From the NCBI GenBank assembly GCA_044598425.1, contig CP172536.1, positions 372,001-436,000 of the forward strand: 64,000 nucleotides of DNA. The letters run 5' to 3'. A program made the position numbers and the translations under genes. The DNA comes from JAEVLT01 sp044598425 (GTDB lineage Bacteria > Bacillota > Bacilli > Bacillales > Cytobacillaceae). The notes under the pieces were generated by a model that saw only the letters and a list, made by a program, of their open reading frames with translations, did no database searches and was not told where the DNA came from. Below, piece after piece: positions 24,430 through 33,463 of this stretch. The first letter of the stretch is position 1. Each line of letters begins with the position of its first letter.

Positions 24430-25908
24430 TTATTCTTGTTTTAGCAATCTCTCACTTTCAGTAAAATCTTTTTCAATATCTTCATTTTTCTTATAGGTGA
24501 TGAGGCTGACGACGACTGCTGCCACAAAGTTAAAGACGAACCCTGGAACAATCTCATAAAGGGTTTCGCCGAGACCGGCATTTTTCCAAATAATAACCGT
24601 CACCGCACCAACAATCATGCCGAAAAGCGCACCCCAGTTAGTTGTTTTTTTCCAAAACAAGCTTAAGAGAATAACTGGGCCGAAAGAGGCGCCAAAACCA
24701 GCCCACGCATAGGCAACAAGATTTAAAATCGTATTGTTTTGTTTGAAAGCTAGCGCGGCGGCAATCACTGCGATTAGCAAAACTGCCAATCTGCCAAGGA
24801 AAACCAGCTCCTTGTCTTTCGCATCTTTACGGACAACCATTTTATACAAATCTTCAACCAATGCACTCGAAGTCACAATTAATTGTGATGAGATGGTGCT
24901 CATAATCGCTGCGAGAATAGCGGCTAAAGCGAAGCCAGCAAATAGAGGATGAAACAAAATTTGGCTGAGTTCAATAAAAACCGCTTCGGGGTTTTTTAAC
25001 GAATATTGTGTGTTTTGATGGAAAAACGCAAGGCCAATCAGCGCTGTGAAAATCGTGCCGATTAAAGAAAAGATCATCCAGCTCATTCCAATTCGGCGGG
25101 CGCTCTTTATTTCTTTAACAGTCTTAATGGCCATAAAGCGGACAATGATATGTGGCTGGCCAAAATAGCCAAGCCCCCAGGCTGCTGCGGAAACAATCCC
25201 CAAGAAGGAAGTGCCTTTAAAGAAGTCAAGCAAGGCTGGATCAATCGCCCGAATGGTGTCAAAGGTTTCAATGGGGCCGCCGGTTTTAAAAATCCCCAAG
25301 ACTGGGACAAGCAAAAGCGCCAGCAGCATCATCAACCCCTGGATAAAATCAGTATAGCTTACAGCGAGAAAACCGCCAAAAAGCGTATAGGCTACGACAA
25401 CACCGCCAACGATATAAAGTCCTGTATGGTAGTTAGTGTTAAATGAATTCTCAAAGAAGACTGCTCCAGAAACCATCCCGGAAGAAACATAGAAAGTAAA
25501 GAAAATAAGAATAACGATACCGGAAACAACGCGAAGCAATTTCGTCTGATCTTTAAAACGGTTTTCCAAATAACTTGGAATGGTGATGGAGTCGTTAGCG
25601 ACTTGAGTATACGAGCGAAGCCTTGGCGCGACCAACAGCCAGTTTAAATATGCGCCGATTGTTAAACCAATGGCAATCCAGGCATCGGCTAAACCGCTCA
25701 CATAGATTCCTCCAGGCAGACCCATCAGGAGCCAGCCGCTCATGTCAGCAGCACCGGCGCTCAATGCGGTAACCGCAGGTCCCAATGATCGCCCGCCTAA
25801 CATATAGTCAGTTAAATTGCTTGTTCTGCGATAGGCATACCAGCCGATAAAAAGCATTGCCGCCAGATAAATACCAATGGAAACAAGCTGCAAAGTTTCA
25901 TTGACCAT
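24430..25908 (-). CDS. putP: Sodium/proline symporter (PutP/OpuE type)
   Basis: A 492-residue sodium:solute symporter family protein with about 13 membrane segments, importing proline with Na+. The start MVNETLQLVSIGIYLAAMLF, the LGGRSLGPAVTALSAGAADMSGWLL region (broken here for display: GRSLGPAVTALSAG and ADMSGWLLMG) and the GYFGQPHIIVRFMA motif are typical. The length equals B. subtilis OpuE, the osmoregulatory importer encoded beside gatCAB, so osmoprotection may be its main role; together with rocA it could also feed proline catabolism. ATG at 25908 follows GGGGGAAA. The SigB-type promoter known for opuE was not found. Confidence 0.92.
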   Translation of the reverse strand: MVNETLQLVSIGIYLAAMLFIGWYAYRRTSNLTDYMLGGRSLGPAVTALSAGAADMSGWLLMGLPGGIYVSGLADAWIAIGLTIGAYLNWLLVAPRLRSYTQVANDSITIPSYLENRFKDQTKLLRVVSGIVILIFFTFYVSSGMVSGAVFFENSFNTNYHTGLYIVGGVVVAYTLFGGFLAVSYTDFIQGLMMLLALLLVPVLGIFKTGGPIETFDTIRAIDPALLDFFKGTSFLGIVSAAAWGLGYFGQPHIIVRFMAIKTVKEIKSARRIGMSWMIFSLIGTIFTALIGLAFFHQNTQYSLKNPEAVFIELSQILFHPLFAGFALAAILAAIMSTISSQLIVTSSALVEDLYKMVVRKDAKDKELVFLGRLAVLLIAVIAAALAFKQNNTILNLVAYAWAGFGASFGPVILLSLFWKKTTNWGALFGMIVGAVTVIIWKNAGLGETLYEIVPGFVFNFVAAVVVSLITYKKNEDIEKDFTESERLLKQE

Positions 25909-25995
25909 TCACTTTCCCCCTTTTATTCAATTTTGAAAAACTAGAATATTCTAACAATAATGTTCTATATTTAAAAAATATTCTAATTATTATAG

Positions 25996-26024
25996 TTATA
26001 ATACACTTTTTTAGATGGAGTCAA
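25996..26024 (-). promoter_or_regulatory. Promoter of putP
   Basis: On the minus strand, TTGACT (26024-26019), 17 bp, TTATAA (26001-25996). Between it and the start codon lies the perfect palindrome TAGAATATTCTA (25942-25953), a possible operator. The rest of 25954-26252 is AT-rich; TTGCAA/TATGAT (26107-26136) could be a weak promoter for dgkB. Confidence 0.6.
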
Positions 26025-26252
26025 TACAATTACTTTTTTAAAATATACCAGATCCAAGCCGATTTATTCTTTCAGCTGATGAGCGGGACTAAGGCTGGGT
26101 ACTTTTTTGCAAACAGAATAGAAAAAGATGTATGATAGTATACGGGACTTTCGATAAGAATATTGTAAGACATCATGTGTATTGATAAAATAGATGGATG
26201 ATTATGGATAAAATGATTCATTGGTTGAATTTAGATTATAGGATGATGATAA

Positions 26253-27194
26253 ATGAAAAGAGCAAGACTTATTTACAATCCTACTTCAGGGCGGGAAATT
26301 TTAAAACGCAACCTTCCGGAAATTCTCGAAAAATTAGAAGTGGCTGGTTATGAGGCTTCATGTCATGCGACGACTGGAGCTGGAGATGCAACGAAAGCGG
26401 CTCGGATTGCCGTAGAGCGCCAGTATGATGTGGTCATTGCCGCCGGAGGGGATGGGACAATCCATGAGGTTGTGAACGGGCTTGCGGAACAGGAATATCG
26501 CCCGAAGCTTGGTGTTATCCCTGCCGGAACGACGAATGATTTTGCACGAGCATTGCAAATACCAAGGGATATTAGCGGCGCTGTCGATATTATCACAAAA
26601 GGGGAAACAATCCCTGTTGACATCGGCCGCATGAATGAAAAGTATTTTATCAATATCGCCGGCGGCGGCAGAATTACCGAACTTACCTATGAAGTGCCGA
26701 GCAAGTTAAAAACAATGCTTGGCCAGCTTGCTTACTATTTAAAAGGGATGGAAATGCTGCCATCAATTAAAGCGACGGAAGTCCGGATTGAGTATGATGG
26801 GAAGCTTTTTGAAGGGGAAGCAATGCTGTTTCTTGTCGGATTGACGAATTCAATCGGCGGTTTTGAAAAAATTGCCCCTGATTCATCGATTAATGACGGC
26901 CTTTTTTCCTTGTTGATTTTGAAAAAAATCAATTTGGCTGATTTTATTCGGATTGCAACTTTGGCACTCAGAGGAGAGCATATCAATGATCCAAATGTCA
27001 TTTATACACAGGCCAACCGAATTAAAGTTTATTCAGCTGAAAAAGTCCAATTAAATCTCGATGGCGAGTTTGGCGGCTTGCTGCCGACGGAATTTGAGAA
27101 TCTTTATCGTCATCTAGAGGTTTTTGTTCCGATTAACGACATCCGCCCGCTCGATAAACCGACCGATTGGGAGCCGGGGAAAAAATACAGCTGA
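26253..27194 (+). CDS. dgkB: Diacylglycerol kinase (lipid kinase, DgkB/YerQ)
   Basis: Phosphorylates diacylglycerol, released during lipoteichoic acid synthesis, back to phosphatidic acid at the membrane face. The DAGK catalytic domain has GGDGT in AAGGDGTIHEVVNGL (about residues 65-69), the VIPAGTTNDFARAL motif and FINIAGGGRITELTYEV. 313 residues against about 303 in B. subtilis. ATG 26253 has only a modest AGGATG ribosome binding site. In B. subtilis dgkB is next to yefA/rlmCD; here about 10 kb of other genes lie between them. Confidence 0.95.
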   Translation: MKRARLIYNPTSGREILKRNLPEILEKLEVAGYEASCHATTGAGDATKAARIAVERQYDVVIAAGGDGTIHEVVNGLAEQEYRPKLGVIPAGTTNDFARALQIPRDISGAVDIITKGETIPVDIGRMNEKYFINIAGGGRITELTYEVPSKLKTMLGQLAYYLKGMEMLPSIKATEVRIEYDGKLFEGEAMLFLVGLTNSIGGFEKIAPDSSINDGLFSLLILKKINLADFIRIATLALRGEHINDPNVIYTQANRIKVYSAEKVQLNLDGEFGGLLPTEFENLYRHLEVFVPINDIRPLDKPTDWEPGKKYS

Positions 27195-27245
27195 ACAGTT
27201 TTATCTGGCAAGCGCACCGAGGCTCTCCGGGAAAAAATAGAGTTG

Positions 27246-27277
27246 AAAAAGTCCGTTCCGGGGGAGCGGGCTTTTTA
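27246..27277 (+). terminator. Intrinsic terminator after dgkB
   Basis: AAAAAGTCCGTTCC (27246-27259) pairs with GGAGCGGGCTTTTT (27263-27276), two wobble or mismatch positions, with T-run. Confidence 0.85.
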
Positions 27278-27465
27278 AATAGAAGCGTTTTTGCATCTTA
27301 TCCGAGGAAAAATGGTTTTATCTGTTTAAATAGTTAATTTATCTAAATTTGGTGCAACTGAGGAGGAAAGAGACGCTTCACCCTTTTTACCAATAGTCCA
27401 TAGACTTAAAATTGTACAATGGTTATAATGGTGAAAAAGCTGTTATTGTAATCGGGGGTCTATCA

Positions 27466-28920
27466 ATGTATCGAGATGATAGTTATACTTTACATACGGA
27501 TCTTTACCAGATTAATATGGCAGAGACCTATTGGCGGGACGGGATCCACAGTAAGCGGGCGGTTTTTGAACTATTTTTCCGAAAGCTTCCGTTTGGAAAC
27601 GGCTATGCGGTATTTGCTGGTTTGGAAAAAGCAATCCAATATATTAAGGACTTCCGCTTTACGGAAGAAGACCTTGCTTATTTAAAAAATGAAGTTGGCT
27701 ACAAGGATGATTTTTTAGCATATTTAAAGGACTTGCGTTTTACTGGAACCATTCGGGCGATGCGCGAAGGTGAATTGGTTTTTGGAAATGAGCCGATTCT
27801 AAGGGTGGATGCCCCGCTGGCTGAAGCACAAATCATTGAAACGGCTTTGCTAAACATTGTGAATTACCAAACATTGATTGCGACGAAAGCGTCCCGCATC
27901 AAACAAGTAGTCGGAAATGATATTGCGATGGAATTTGGGACAAGAAGAGCACAGGAAATGGATGCAGCTATTTGGGGGACAAGAGCGGCATACCTTGGCG
28001 GATTTGAAGCAACAAGCAACGTAAGAGCTGGAAAGATGTTTGGCATTCCTGTCTCAGGCACCCACGCCCACGCGATGGTACAAGCCTATAAAGATGAATA
28101 TACGGCCTTCTGCAAATATGCAGAAACGCATAAAGATTGCGTGTTCCTTGTTGATACGTATGATACGCTTCGAATCGGAGTGCCGACAGCGATTAAAGTA
28201 GCGAAAGAGTTTGGTGATAAGATTAATTTTATCGGCATTCGTCTTGACAGCGGCGACCTCGCCTATTTATCAAAGAAAGCACGGAAAATGCTTGATGACG
28301 CAGGATTTAATAATGCGAAAATTGTTGCTTCAAGCGATCTGGATGAATACACGATCATCAACTTGAAAGCGCAAGGAGCGCGGATTGACAGCTGGGGAAT
28401 CGGTACGAAATTGATCACCGCTTATGACCAGGCAGCATTAGGAGCTGTTTATAAGATCGTTTCCATTGAGAATGACAATGGAGAAATGGAAGATACGATT
28501 AAAATTTCTTCCAATCCAGACAAGGTAACGACTCCGGGATTGAAGAAAGTGTATCGAATCATTAATAATACGAACCATCATGCTGAAGGGGACTACATTG
28601 CGATGGAGGATGAAAAACTGCCGGAAAAACGGCTAAGAATGTTCCATCCGACCCATACGTATATCAATAAGGTGGTCACGAATTTTACTGCGCGTGAACT
28701 GCATGAAGATATTTTTCTAGATGGAAAATTTGTTTATGAGCTTCCGACGCTTGATGAGTCCCGGGATTATTTGCGGCAAAATCTCGATTTATTTTGGGAC
28801 GAGTACAAACGAATTTTAAATCCAGAAGAATATCCTGTGGACTTAAGTCAAAAATGCTGGGATAACAAAATGAGAAATATCGAAGAAGTACGAGAAAAAG
28901 TGGCTGCGATGCAAGAATAA
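27466..28920 (+). CDS. pncB: Nicotinate phosphoribosyltransferase
   Basis: Makes nicotinate mononucleotide from nicotinate and PRPP, the salvage entry to NAD. 484 residues from ATG 27466 (GGGGGTC ribosome binding site); the longer frame from 27412 is rejected because TATAAT at 27423-27428 puts the transcription start after it. Motifs: HTDLYQINMAETYW at the start, EFGTRRAQEMDAAIWGTRAA, SGTHAHAMV, IRLDSGDLAYLSKKAR (phosphate site) and GIGTKLITAYDQAALGAVYK. It stands alone, with its own promoter and terminator. Confidence 0.96.
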   Translation: MYRDDSYTLHTDLYQINMAETYWRDGIHSKRAVFELFFRKLPFGNGYAVFAGLEKAIQYIKDFRFTEEDLAYLKNEVGYKDDFLAYLKDLRFTGTIRAMREGELVFGNEPILRVDAPLAEAQIIETALLNIVNYQTLIATKASRIKQVVGNDIAMEFGTRRAQEMDAAIWGTRAAYLGGFEATSNVRAGKMFGIPVSGTHAHAMVQAYKDEYTAFCKYAETHKDCVFLVDTYDTLRIGVPTAIKVAKEFGDKINFIGIRLDSGDLAYLSKKARKMLDDAGFNNAKIVASSDLDEYTIINLKAQGARIDSWGIGTKLITAYDQAALGAVYKIVSIENDNGEMEDTIKISSNPDKVTTPGLKKVYRIINNTNHHAEGDYIAMEDEKLPEKRLRMFHPTHTYINKVVTNFTARELHEDIFLDGKFVYELPTLDESRDYLRQNLDLFWDEYKRILNPEEYPVDLSQKCWDNKMRNIEEVREKVAAMQE

Positions 28921-28926
28921 GCAGCA

Positions 28927-28964
28927 GCAAAAGGGCGCTCCTGTAAAAAGGAGTGCCCTTTTGC
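28927..28964 (+). terminator. Intrinsic terminator after pncB
   Basis: GCAAAAGGGCGCTCCT (28927-28942) pairs with AGGAGTGCCCTTTTGC (28949-28964); one G-T wobble. Confidence 0.92.
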
Positions 28965-29020
28965 ACGGCTGAAGCAGGAATTTGGTTGAAAAGAACAGCC
29001 ATTCTCCGGGTGATTGTGCG

Positions 29021-29112
29021 AATTCGACGCGTTTGGAGGGGAATTTGACGCGATTTTAGAACAATTCGACGCGTTTCGGGGACAATTCGACGTATTTCAA
29101 GAAGAATTCGAC
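29021..29112 (-). repeat. Phased short repeat: AATTCGAC at exactly 21-bp spacing (five copies)
   Basis: AATTCGACGCG or variants begin at 29021, 29042 (AATTTGAC), 29063, 29084 and 29105, each 21 bp from the last. This is the reverse complement of the CGTCGAATT set at 18689-18783. Linkers (TTTGGAGGGG, TTTTAGAAC and so on) are not conserved. Confidence 0.82.
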
Positions 29113-29346
29113 GAGTTTGTCGAAAAAGCAGGCGAATAGAAGAGGCGCCCTCCAACCAGGAGCCGGGATTCGCTGACTTCATTTTATATCCCAATTGACC
29201 CACCCAAAATGCCGCTTAAACTTGAAACCTTCTAACAAAAAATACGTCTTAAGTCTTAGAATGTTTTCAGATTCCAGTCTATAGATTACCTGCAGTTTTG
29301 GTGTATGATGAAGAGGAAGAAGCAAATTTCTAGGAGTGGATTTCCA

Positions 29347-29958
29347 ATGAGCCCATTTTTCGCCGTTCTTCGCGCGATGATTGCCATCCCAGCCACCATC
29401 CCGGTCTGGTTCATTAGTTTTTTCGGCTTTAATCAATCGTTTCTAATGTCTTCGGCCATCGCTTTGGGCAGTGGAGCCCTCGTCTACTGGTTGCTTGCCA
29501 TTTTTACAAAAAGGCGATTTTTAAAAAAGCACGGTCTGACAAGAAAAGAGTATCAATATATTAAAAGGAATTTAGCAGAAGCAAAACCAAAAATTTACCG
29601 TTTGCATAAAGCATTACTGTCGATTCGCCATCTTCCTTCATTAAAAGAGCGGATTGAATTTGTCAAAATTACCCGCAAAATCTACATGCTTGCCAAAAAA
29701 GAACCAAAGCGATTCTACCAGGCGGAGTCTTTCTTTTTTTCCCATTTAGATTCGGCTGTTGAGCTCTCGGAAAAATATGTATTCTTAACAGCCCAGCCAA
29801 AAAAGTCGCCAGAGCTGGAGCAATCGCTAAATGAGGTTTTTTTTACGCTTGAAAACGTAAGCCACTTGGTTGAACAAGATTTGTACCAAGTGATATCCAA
29901 TGATATTGACAAGTTAGACTTTGAAATCGATGTAGCCAAGCATTCGCTAAAAAAATAA
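29347..29958 (+). CDS. xpaC: XpaC-like membrane-anchored protein
   Basis: 203 residues. Two hydrophobic segments near the N-terminus (PFFAVLRAMIAIPATIPVWF, and an ALGSGALVYWLLAIF helix) are followed by a basic, helical cytosolic part. Resembles the XpaC family (named for 5-bromo-4-chloroindolyl phosphate hydrolysis in Bacillus; true function unclear). ATG 29347 follows AGGAG (29332-29336) and is preferred to 29305, which overlaps a TATGAT -10. The next gene, telA, starts 17 bases after the stop; this xpaC-telA pair is conserved in bacilli and suggests one membrane-stress unit. Confidence 0.82.
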   Translation: MSPFFAVLRAMIAIPATIPVWFISFFGFNQSFLMSSAIALGSGALVYWLLAIFTKRRFLKKHGLTRKEYQYIKRNLAEAKPKIYRLHKALLSIRHLPSLKERIEFVKITRKIYMLAKKEPKRFYQAESFFFSHLDSAVELSEKYVFLTAQPKKSPELEQSLNEVFFTLENVSHLVEQDLYQVISNDIDKLDFEIDVAKHSLKK

Positions 29959-29975
29959 CGAAAGCGGGAGACAGA

Positions 29976-31151
29976 ATGGACGAAATGAACCCATCATTGC
30001 TAAAAAACACAGCCAGCGCCAACTTAATCGATGATTTGCTAACAAATCCATTTGGGGACGACGCAGCAACGCCCGAGCTGCAGCTGGAGAACGGGAAGCC
30101 AACAAGACTGATTGATGTCATCCCCGAAGAGAACAGGGAAAAAGCTTATCAGCTGGCGGCACAGATCGATCCGAAAAACCATCAGGCGATGATCGCTTAC
30201 GGAACTCCCGCCCAATCGAAGCTGTTGTCATTTTCGCATACCATGCTTGAACATGTGCAGAAAAAGGATGTCGGTGAGGTAGGGGAAATCATCGCCGAAT
30301 TAATGAAAAAGCTGAACGAGGTCAATCCGGAAGAGCTAAATCCGGAGAAACCTTCCTTTTTTGCCCGGATGTTTGGGAAAATTTCCGGCTCGATTCAAGA
30401 AGTGCTCTCGAAATACCAGAAAACAGGCGCGCAAATCGACCGCATCAGTGTGAAATTAGAACGGAGCAAAAACATCCTTCTCTCGGATATTGTCATGCTG
30501 GAAAAACTTTACGAAAATAATAAAGAGTATTTCCATGCTCTAAATGTGTATATTGCAGCAGGAGAACTAAAACTGGACGAACTGCACAACAAAACTATTC
30601 CCGAACTGAAGAAAGCAGCCGAAGCAACGAATGACCAAATGAAGTTCCAAGAGGTTAACGACATGATCCAATTCGCCGACCGTCTGGATAAGCGGCTGTA
30701 TGATTTAAAACTCAGTCGGGAAATCACCATTCAAAGCGCGCCGCAAATTCGCCTAATTCAGAACACAAATCAGGCGCTTGTCGAAAAAATTCAGTCATCA
30801 ATCATGACGGCGATTCCGCTGTGGAAAAATCAGGTTGCCATCGCGTTAACACTGATTCGTCAGCGCCATGCAGTGGAAGCGCAAAAGCTTGTTTCGAAAA
30901 CAACTAATGATCTTTTGCTTAAAAATGCTGAAATGCTAAAAGCAAATACGATCGAAACAGCGAAAGAAAACGAGCGTGACCTCGTTGATATTGAAACCTT
31001 GAAAAAAACGCAGGAAAATTTGCTTTCTACGTTGGAAGAAACACTGCGAATTCAAGAAGAAGGGCGGATGAAACGCCGCCACGCCGAACAGGAAATGGCC
31101 ACAATGGAAAACGAACTAAAGCAAAAATTACTTGAAATAAAAGGTCAATAA
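29976..31151 (+). CDS. telA: TelA-family toxic anion resistance protein (YceH-like)
   Basis: A 391-residue, mostly helical soluble protein of the TelA family, named from tellurite resistance; in bacilli it is linked to resistance to cell-wall-active agents, but the mechanism is unknown. Family features: a PEENREKAYQLAAQIDPKNH region near residue 50, KISGSIQEVLSKYQKTGAQI, and QVAIALTLIRQRHAVEAQK near residue 290, with a coiled-coil C-terminus rich in E, K and Q. ATG 29976 has GGGAGA upstream. Probably co-transcribed with xpaC. Confidence 0.9.
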   Translation: MDEMNPSLLKNTASANLIDDLLTNPFGDDAATPELQLENGKPTRLIDVIPEENREKAYQLAAQIDPKNHQAMIAYGTPAQSKLLSFSHTMLEHVQKKDVGEVGEIIAELMKKLNEVNPEELNPEKPSFFARMFGKISGSIQEVLSKYQKTGAQIDRISVKLERSKNILLSDIVMLEKLYENNKEYFHALNVYIAAGELKLDELHNKTIPELKKAAEATNDQMKFQEVNDMIQFADRLDKRLYDLKLSREITIQSAPQIRLIQNTNQALVEKIQSSIMTAIPLWKNQVAIALTLIRQRHAVEAQKLVSKTTNDLLLKNAEMLKANTIETAKENERDLVDIETLKKTQENLLSTLEETLRIQEEGRMKRRHAEQEMATMENELKQKLLEIKGQ

Positions 31152-31163
31152 AAGATCATTTTA

Positions 31164-31218
31164 AAACAGCTCCCTTGGTATGCACATTCAAGCATCTCCA
31201 GCGGAGCTGTTTCTTTTT
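31164..31218 (+). terminator. Intrinsic terminator after telA
   Basis: AAACAGCTCC (31164-31173) pairs with GGAGCTGTTT (31203-31212), followed by CTTTTT; the loop is 29 nt. Confidence 0.8.
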
Positions 31219-31350
31219 GTTGAAAAAAAATTCTCACCCTAGGGAGGGATTTGCCGTAAAAGCGAGAATCCATAAAATTAAATCCTTCTTTGTAAACACG
31301 TTTGTGGAATGAAATTGAGTTGGGCACTGTCCCATTGGAGGCGATATCGA

Positions 31351-33300
31351 TTGACAGAAAAAGAAGTATTGCATCAGATGTGGGAACTGTTTGTAAAGGA
31401 AGGTACGCTGCATCCGGATCTGGATCCGGTCATAAAAAATTCCTGGATCCGTTCGAAAAAAAATAAAGTAGATCCGTTTCGGACAGCAGGTGCAGAAAAA
31501 TTATCCGCCCAAAGACTTGAGCAGCTGCTGCAGGAAAAGCAAAGGCTTATCCGTATTTCCTTGCCATTAATGAAAACGCTTTATTCTCTGGTGAAAGGGT
31601 CCGGCTTCCTCGTTGTCCTTTGTGATGAACGAGGGTATTTGCTAAAGGTAATCGGTGATCCTAAGCCACTCGCAAATGCCGAAAAAATTCAATTTGTCAG
31701 CGGAGCCAACTGGAGTGAAGAAGCGATTGGCACAAACGCGATTGGTACAGCGATTTTCGAGCTCAGGCCGATTCAAATTTTTTCCTATCAGCATTACGCA
31801 AAAGCAACCCAATCTTGGACTTGCTCGGCATCGCCGATTTTTGACGCAGCAGAGAAGATAATCGGAGTTTTAAATATTTCAGGGCCGTATGAAAAAGTCC
31901 ATCCTCATACGTTAGGAATGATTGTCTCAACGGTCAAAGCAATCGAATATGAGCTTCAGCTCAAGGAAAAAACAGAAAAAAATGAGCAAATGATGAGCTA
32001 CCTGGAAGAGACAACCAATACATTAAACGACGGAATCATTGTTCTTAATGAAAAAGGACAAGTCATTAAAACGAATCGGATTCTTCAACAAGTCCTGCAA
32101 ATACAATCGAATGAGATGGAAGGGGAAAAAATCACAAGCATAATTGACAGCCCGGAAATTGCTGTTTTTTTAGCAACAAACCAGGAAGTTGCCGACGCCG
32201 AAGTGAAACTAACGGTTCATAAAACGGGCAGGCCTATTTCAGTGCTGCTAAACGCTAAGCCGATTATCCGCGGCGATCAGCTGATTGGCTCGCTTTTAAC
32301 AATAAAGGAAATAAAAAGAGTTCGGCAGCTGGTTAATCATTTGTCTGGAAACCAGGCAAAAGTCACTTTTAATGATATTATCGGGAAAAATGAAAAATTT
32401 CTCACTTGCATCCAGGAAGCAAAGCTTGCGGCACAGACGGATGCAACTGTGCTATTAATGGGTGCGAGCGGAACAGGAAAGGATTTATTCGCACAGGCTA
32501 TTCATAATGAAAGCAGCAGGAAGACGGGTCCGTTTATTGCGATTAATTGTGGCGGCATTCCTAGGGATTTGCTTGGGAGCGAATTGTTCGGATATGTTGA
32601 GGGAGCTTTTACAGGAGCAAGAAAAGGCGGAAACGCCGGTAAATTCGAGCTGGCTGATGGCGGGACGCTTTTTTTAGACGAAATTGGCGAAATGTCATTG
32701 GAAATGCAGGTCTTGCTTTTACGAGTTTTACAGAATCGGGAGGTAAATCGAATTGGTGGCGCGAAAGTGTTTCCGGTAAACGTCAGAATCATCGCGGCAA
32801 CGAATAAGGATTTAAAGAAAGAAGTACAAAAAGGCAGCTTTCGTGAAGACTTGTATTTTCGCTTAAATGTCATGCCGATTCAAATCCCCAGTCTAAAGGA
32901 GCGAAACGATGATATCCCGCTGCTCGTCAACTATTTTTCAAGCCAGATTGCTGCTAGTTTACATAAACCAAAACCAAGAATCTTAGACGATGTACTGACG
33001 CTTTTAAAAAACTACCATTGGCCGGGAAATGTGAGAGAGCTGCACAATATTATCGAACGAGCCATTGTGAGATCAGCAAACAACGAATTCACTGCCGGCC
33101 TATTTCCGCCAGAAATAACAGAATTGAAGCCATTTGAGACGGAGCGTGAATTATTTTTGCCGAAAAAAGATGAGCGCAAAAGGCGTGAGCTGCTCGCATC
33201 GATTCAAGAATTCAATGGCAATTTCAGCAAAGCTGCCGCGCATTTGGGAGTTTCAAGAAGCACCTTATACCGGCAAATGAAACGTTACAATATCCGCTAA
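31351..33300 (+). CDS. acoR: AcoR, sigma-54-dependent activator of acetoin catabolism
   Basis: A 649-residue enhancer-binding protein. N-terminal GAF-like sensor (about 60-220), PAS-like domain (about 225-330), AAA+ domain with Walker A GASGTGKD, GAFTGA loop and DEIGEMS (about 350-580), and a C-terminal Fis-type helix-turn-helix (FNGNFSKAAAHLGVSRSTLY). The intact GAFTGA means it can contact sigma-54. TTG 31351 is chosen over 31309 because TTGGAGG (31336-31342) is ideally spaced. The TGTCCC at 31328 sits beside the ribosome binding site and matches repeated TGTCCC/GGGACA motifs before acoA, which suggests autoregulation. Activates acoABC downstream. Confidence 0.93.
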   Translation: MTEKEVLHQMWELFVKEGTLHPDLDPVIKNSWIRSKKNKVDPFRTAGAEKLSAQRLEQLLQEKQRLIRISLPLMKTLYSLVKGSGFLVVLCDERGYLLKVIGDPKPLANAEKIQFVSGANWSEEAIGTNAIGTAIFELRPIQIFSYQHYAKATQSWTCSASPIFDAAEKIIGVLNISGPYEKVHPHTLGMIVSTVKAIEYELQLKEKTEKNEQMMSYLEETTNTLNDGIIVLNEKGQVIKTNRILQQVLQIQSNEMEGEKITSIIDSPEIAVFLATNQEVADAEVKLTVHKTGRPISVLLNAKPIIRGDQLIGSLLTIKEIKRVRQLVNHLSGNQAKVTFNDIIGKNEKFLTCIQEAKLAAQTDATVLLMGASGTGKDLFAQAIHNESSRKTGPFIAINCGGIPRDLLGSELFGYVEGAFTGARKGGNAGKFELADGGTLFLDEIGEMSLEMQVLLLRVLQNREVNRIGGAKVFPVNVRIIAATNKDLKKEVQKGSFREDLYFRLNVMPIQIPSLKERNDDIPLLVNYFSSQIAASLHKPKPRILDDVLTLLKNYHWPGNVRELHNIIERAIVRSANNEFTAGLFPPEITELKPFETERELFLPKKDERKRRELLASIQEFNGNFSKAAAHLGVSRSTLYRQMKRYNIR

Positions 33301-33302
33301 AG

Positions 33303-33369
33303 CTGTCCCGTTTTGCTACAATGTCCCACTAAAATGGTACAACGTGGTGCAAAACGGGACAGTTTTTTT
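33303..33369 (+). promoter_or_regulatory. acoR terminator doubling as candidate AcoR upstream activating sites
   Basis: CTGTCCCGTTTTGC (33303-33316) and GCAAAACGGGACAG (33349-33362) are perfect 14-bp inverted arms followed by T7. A third TGTCCC lies in the loop (33322). The inverted TGTCCC/GGGACA lies about 70-125 bp before the acoA start of transcription, normal for sigma-54 enhancer sites. Confidence 0.65.
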
Positions 33370-33383
33370 AAAAAAAAGCTATG

Positions 33384-33418
33384 CGTAATCGCTTTCATTA
33401 TTGGCATGATACTTGCAT
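33384..33418 (+). promoter_or_regulatory. Sigma-54 promoter of acoABC with an adjoining cre-like site
   Basis: TTGGCATGATACTTGCAT (33401-33418) has the -24 GG and -12 GC 12 bp apart, a near-consensus SigL promoter. CGTAATCGCTTTCA (33384-33397), just upstream, matches a CcpA cre with one deviation. Expression should need AcoR and be lowered by good carbon sources (inference from B. subtilis). Confidence 0.85.
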
Positions 33419-33463
33419 GAAATGAATTGAAAGTACTTTTTGCTGAAAAAGGAGGAAATGACA

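Noticed and set aside
28685..29203. Minus-strand ORF with repeated RRI residues
   Set aside because: The protein pattern is a by-product of the 21-bp phased DNA repeat and the 3' end of pncB.
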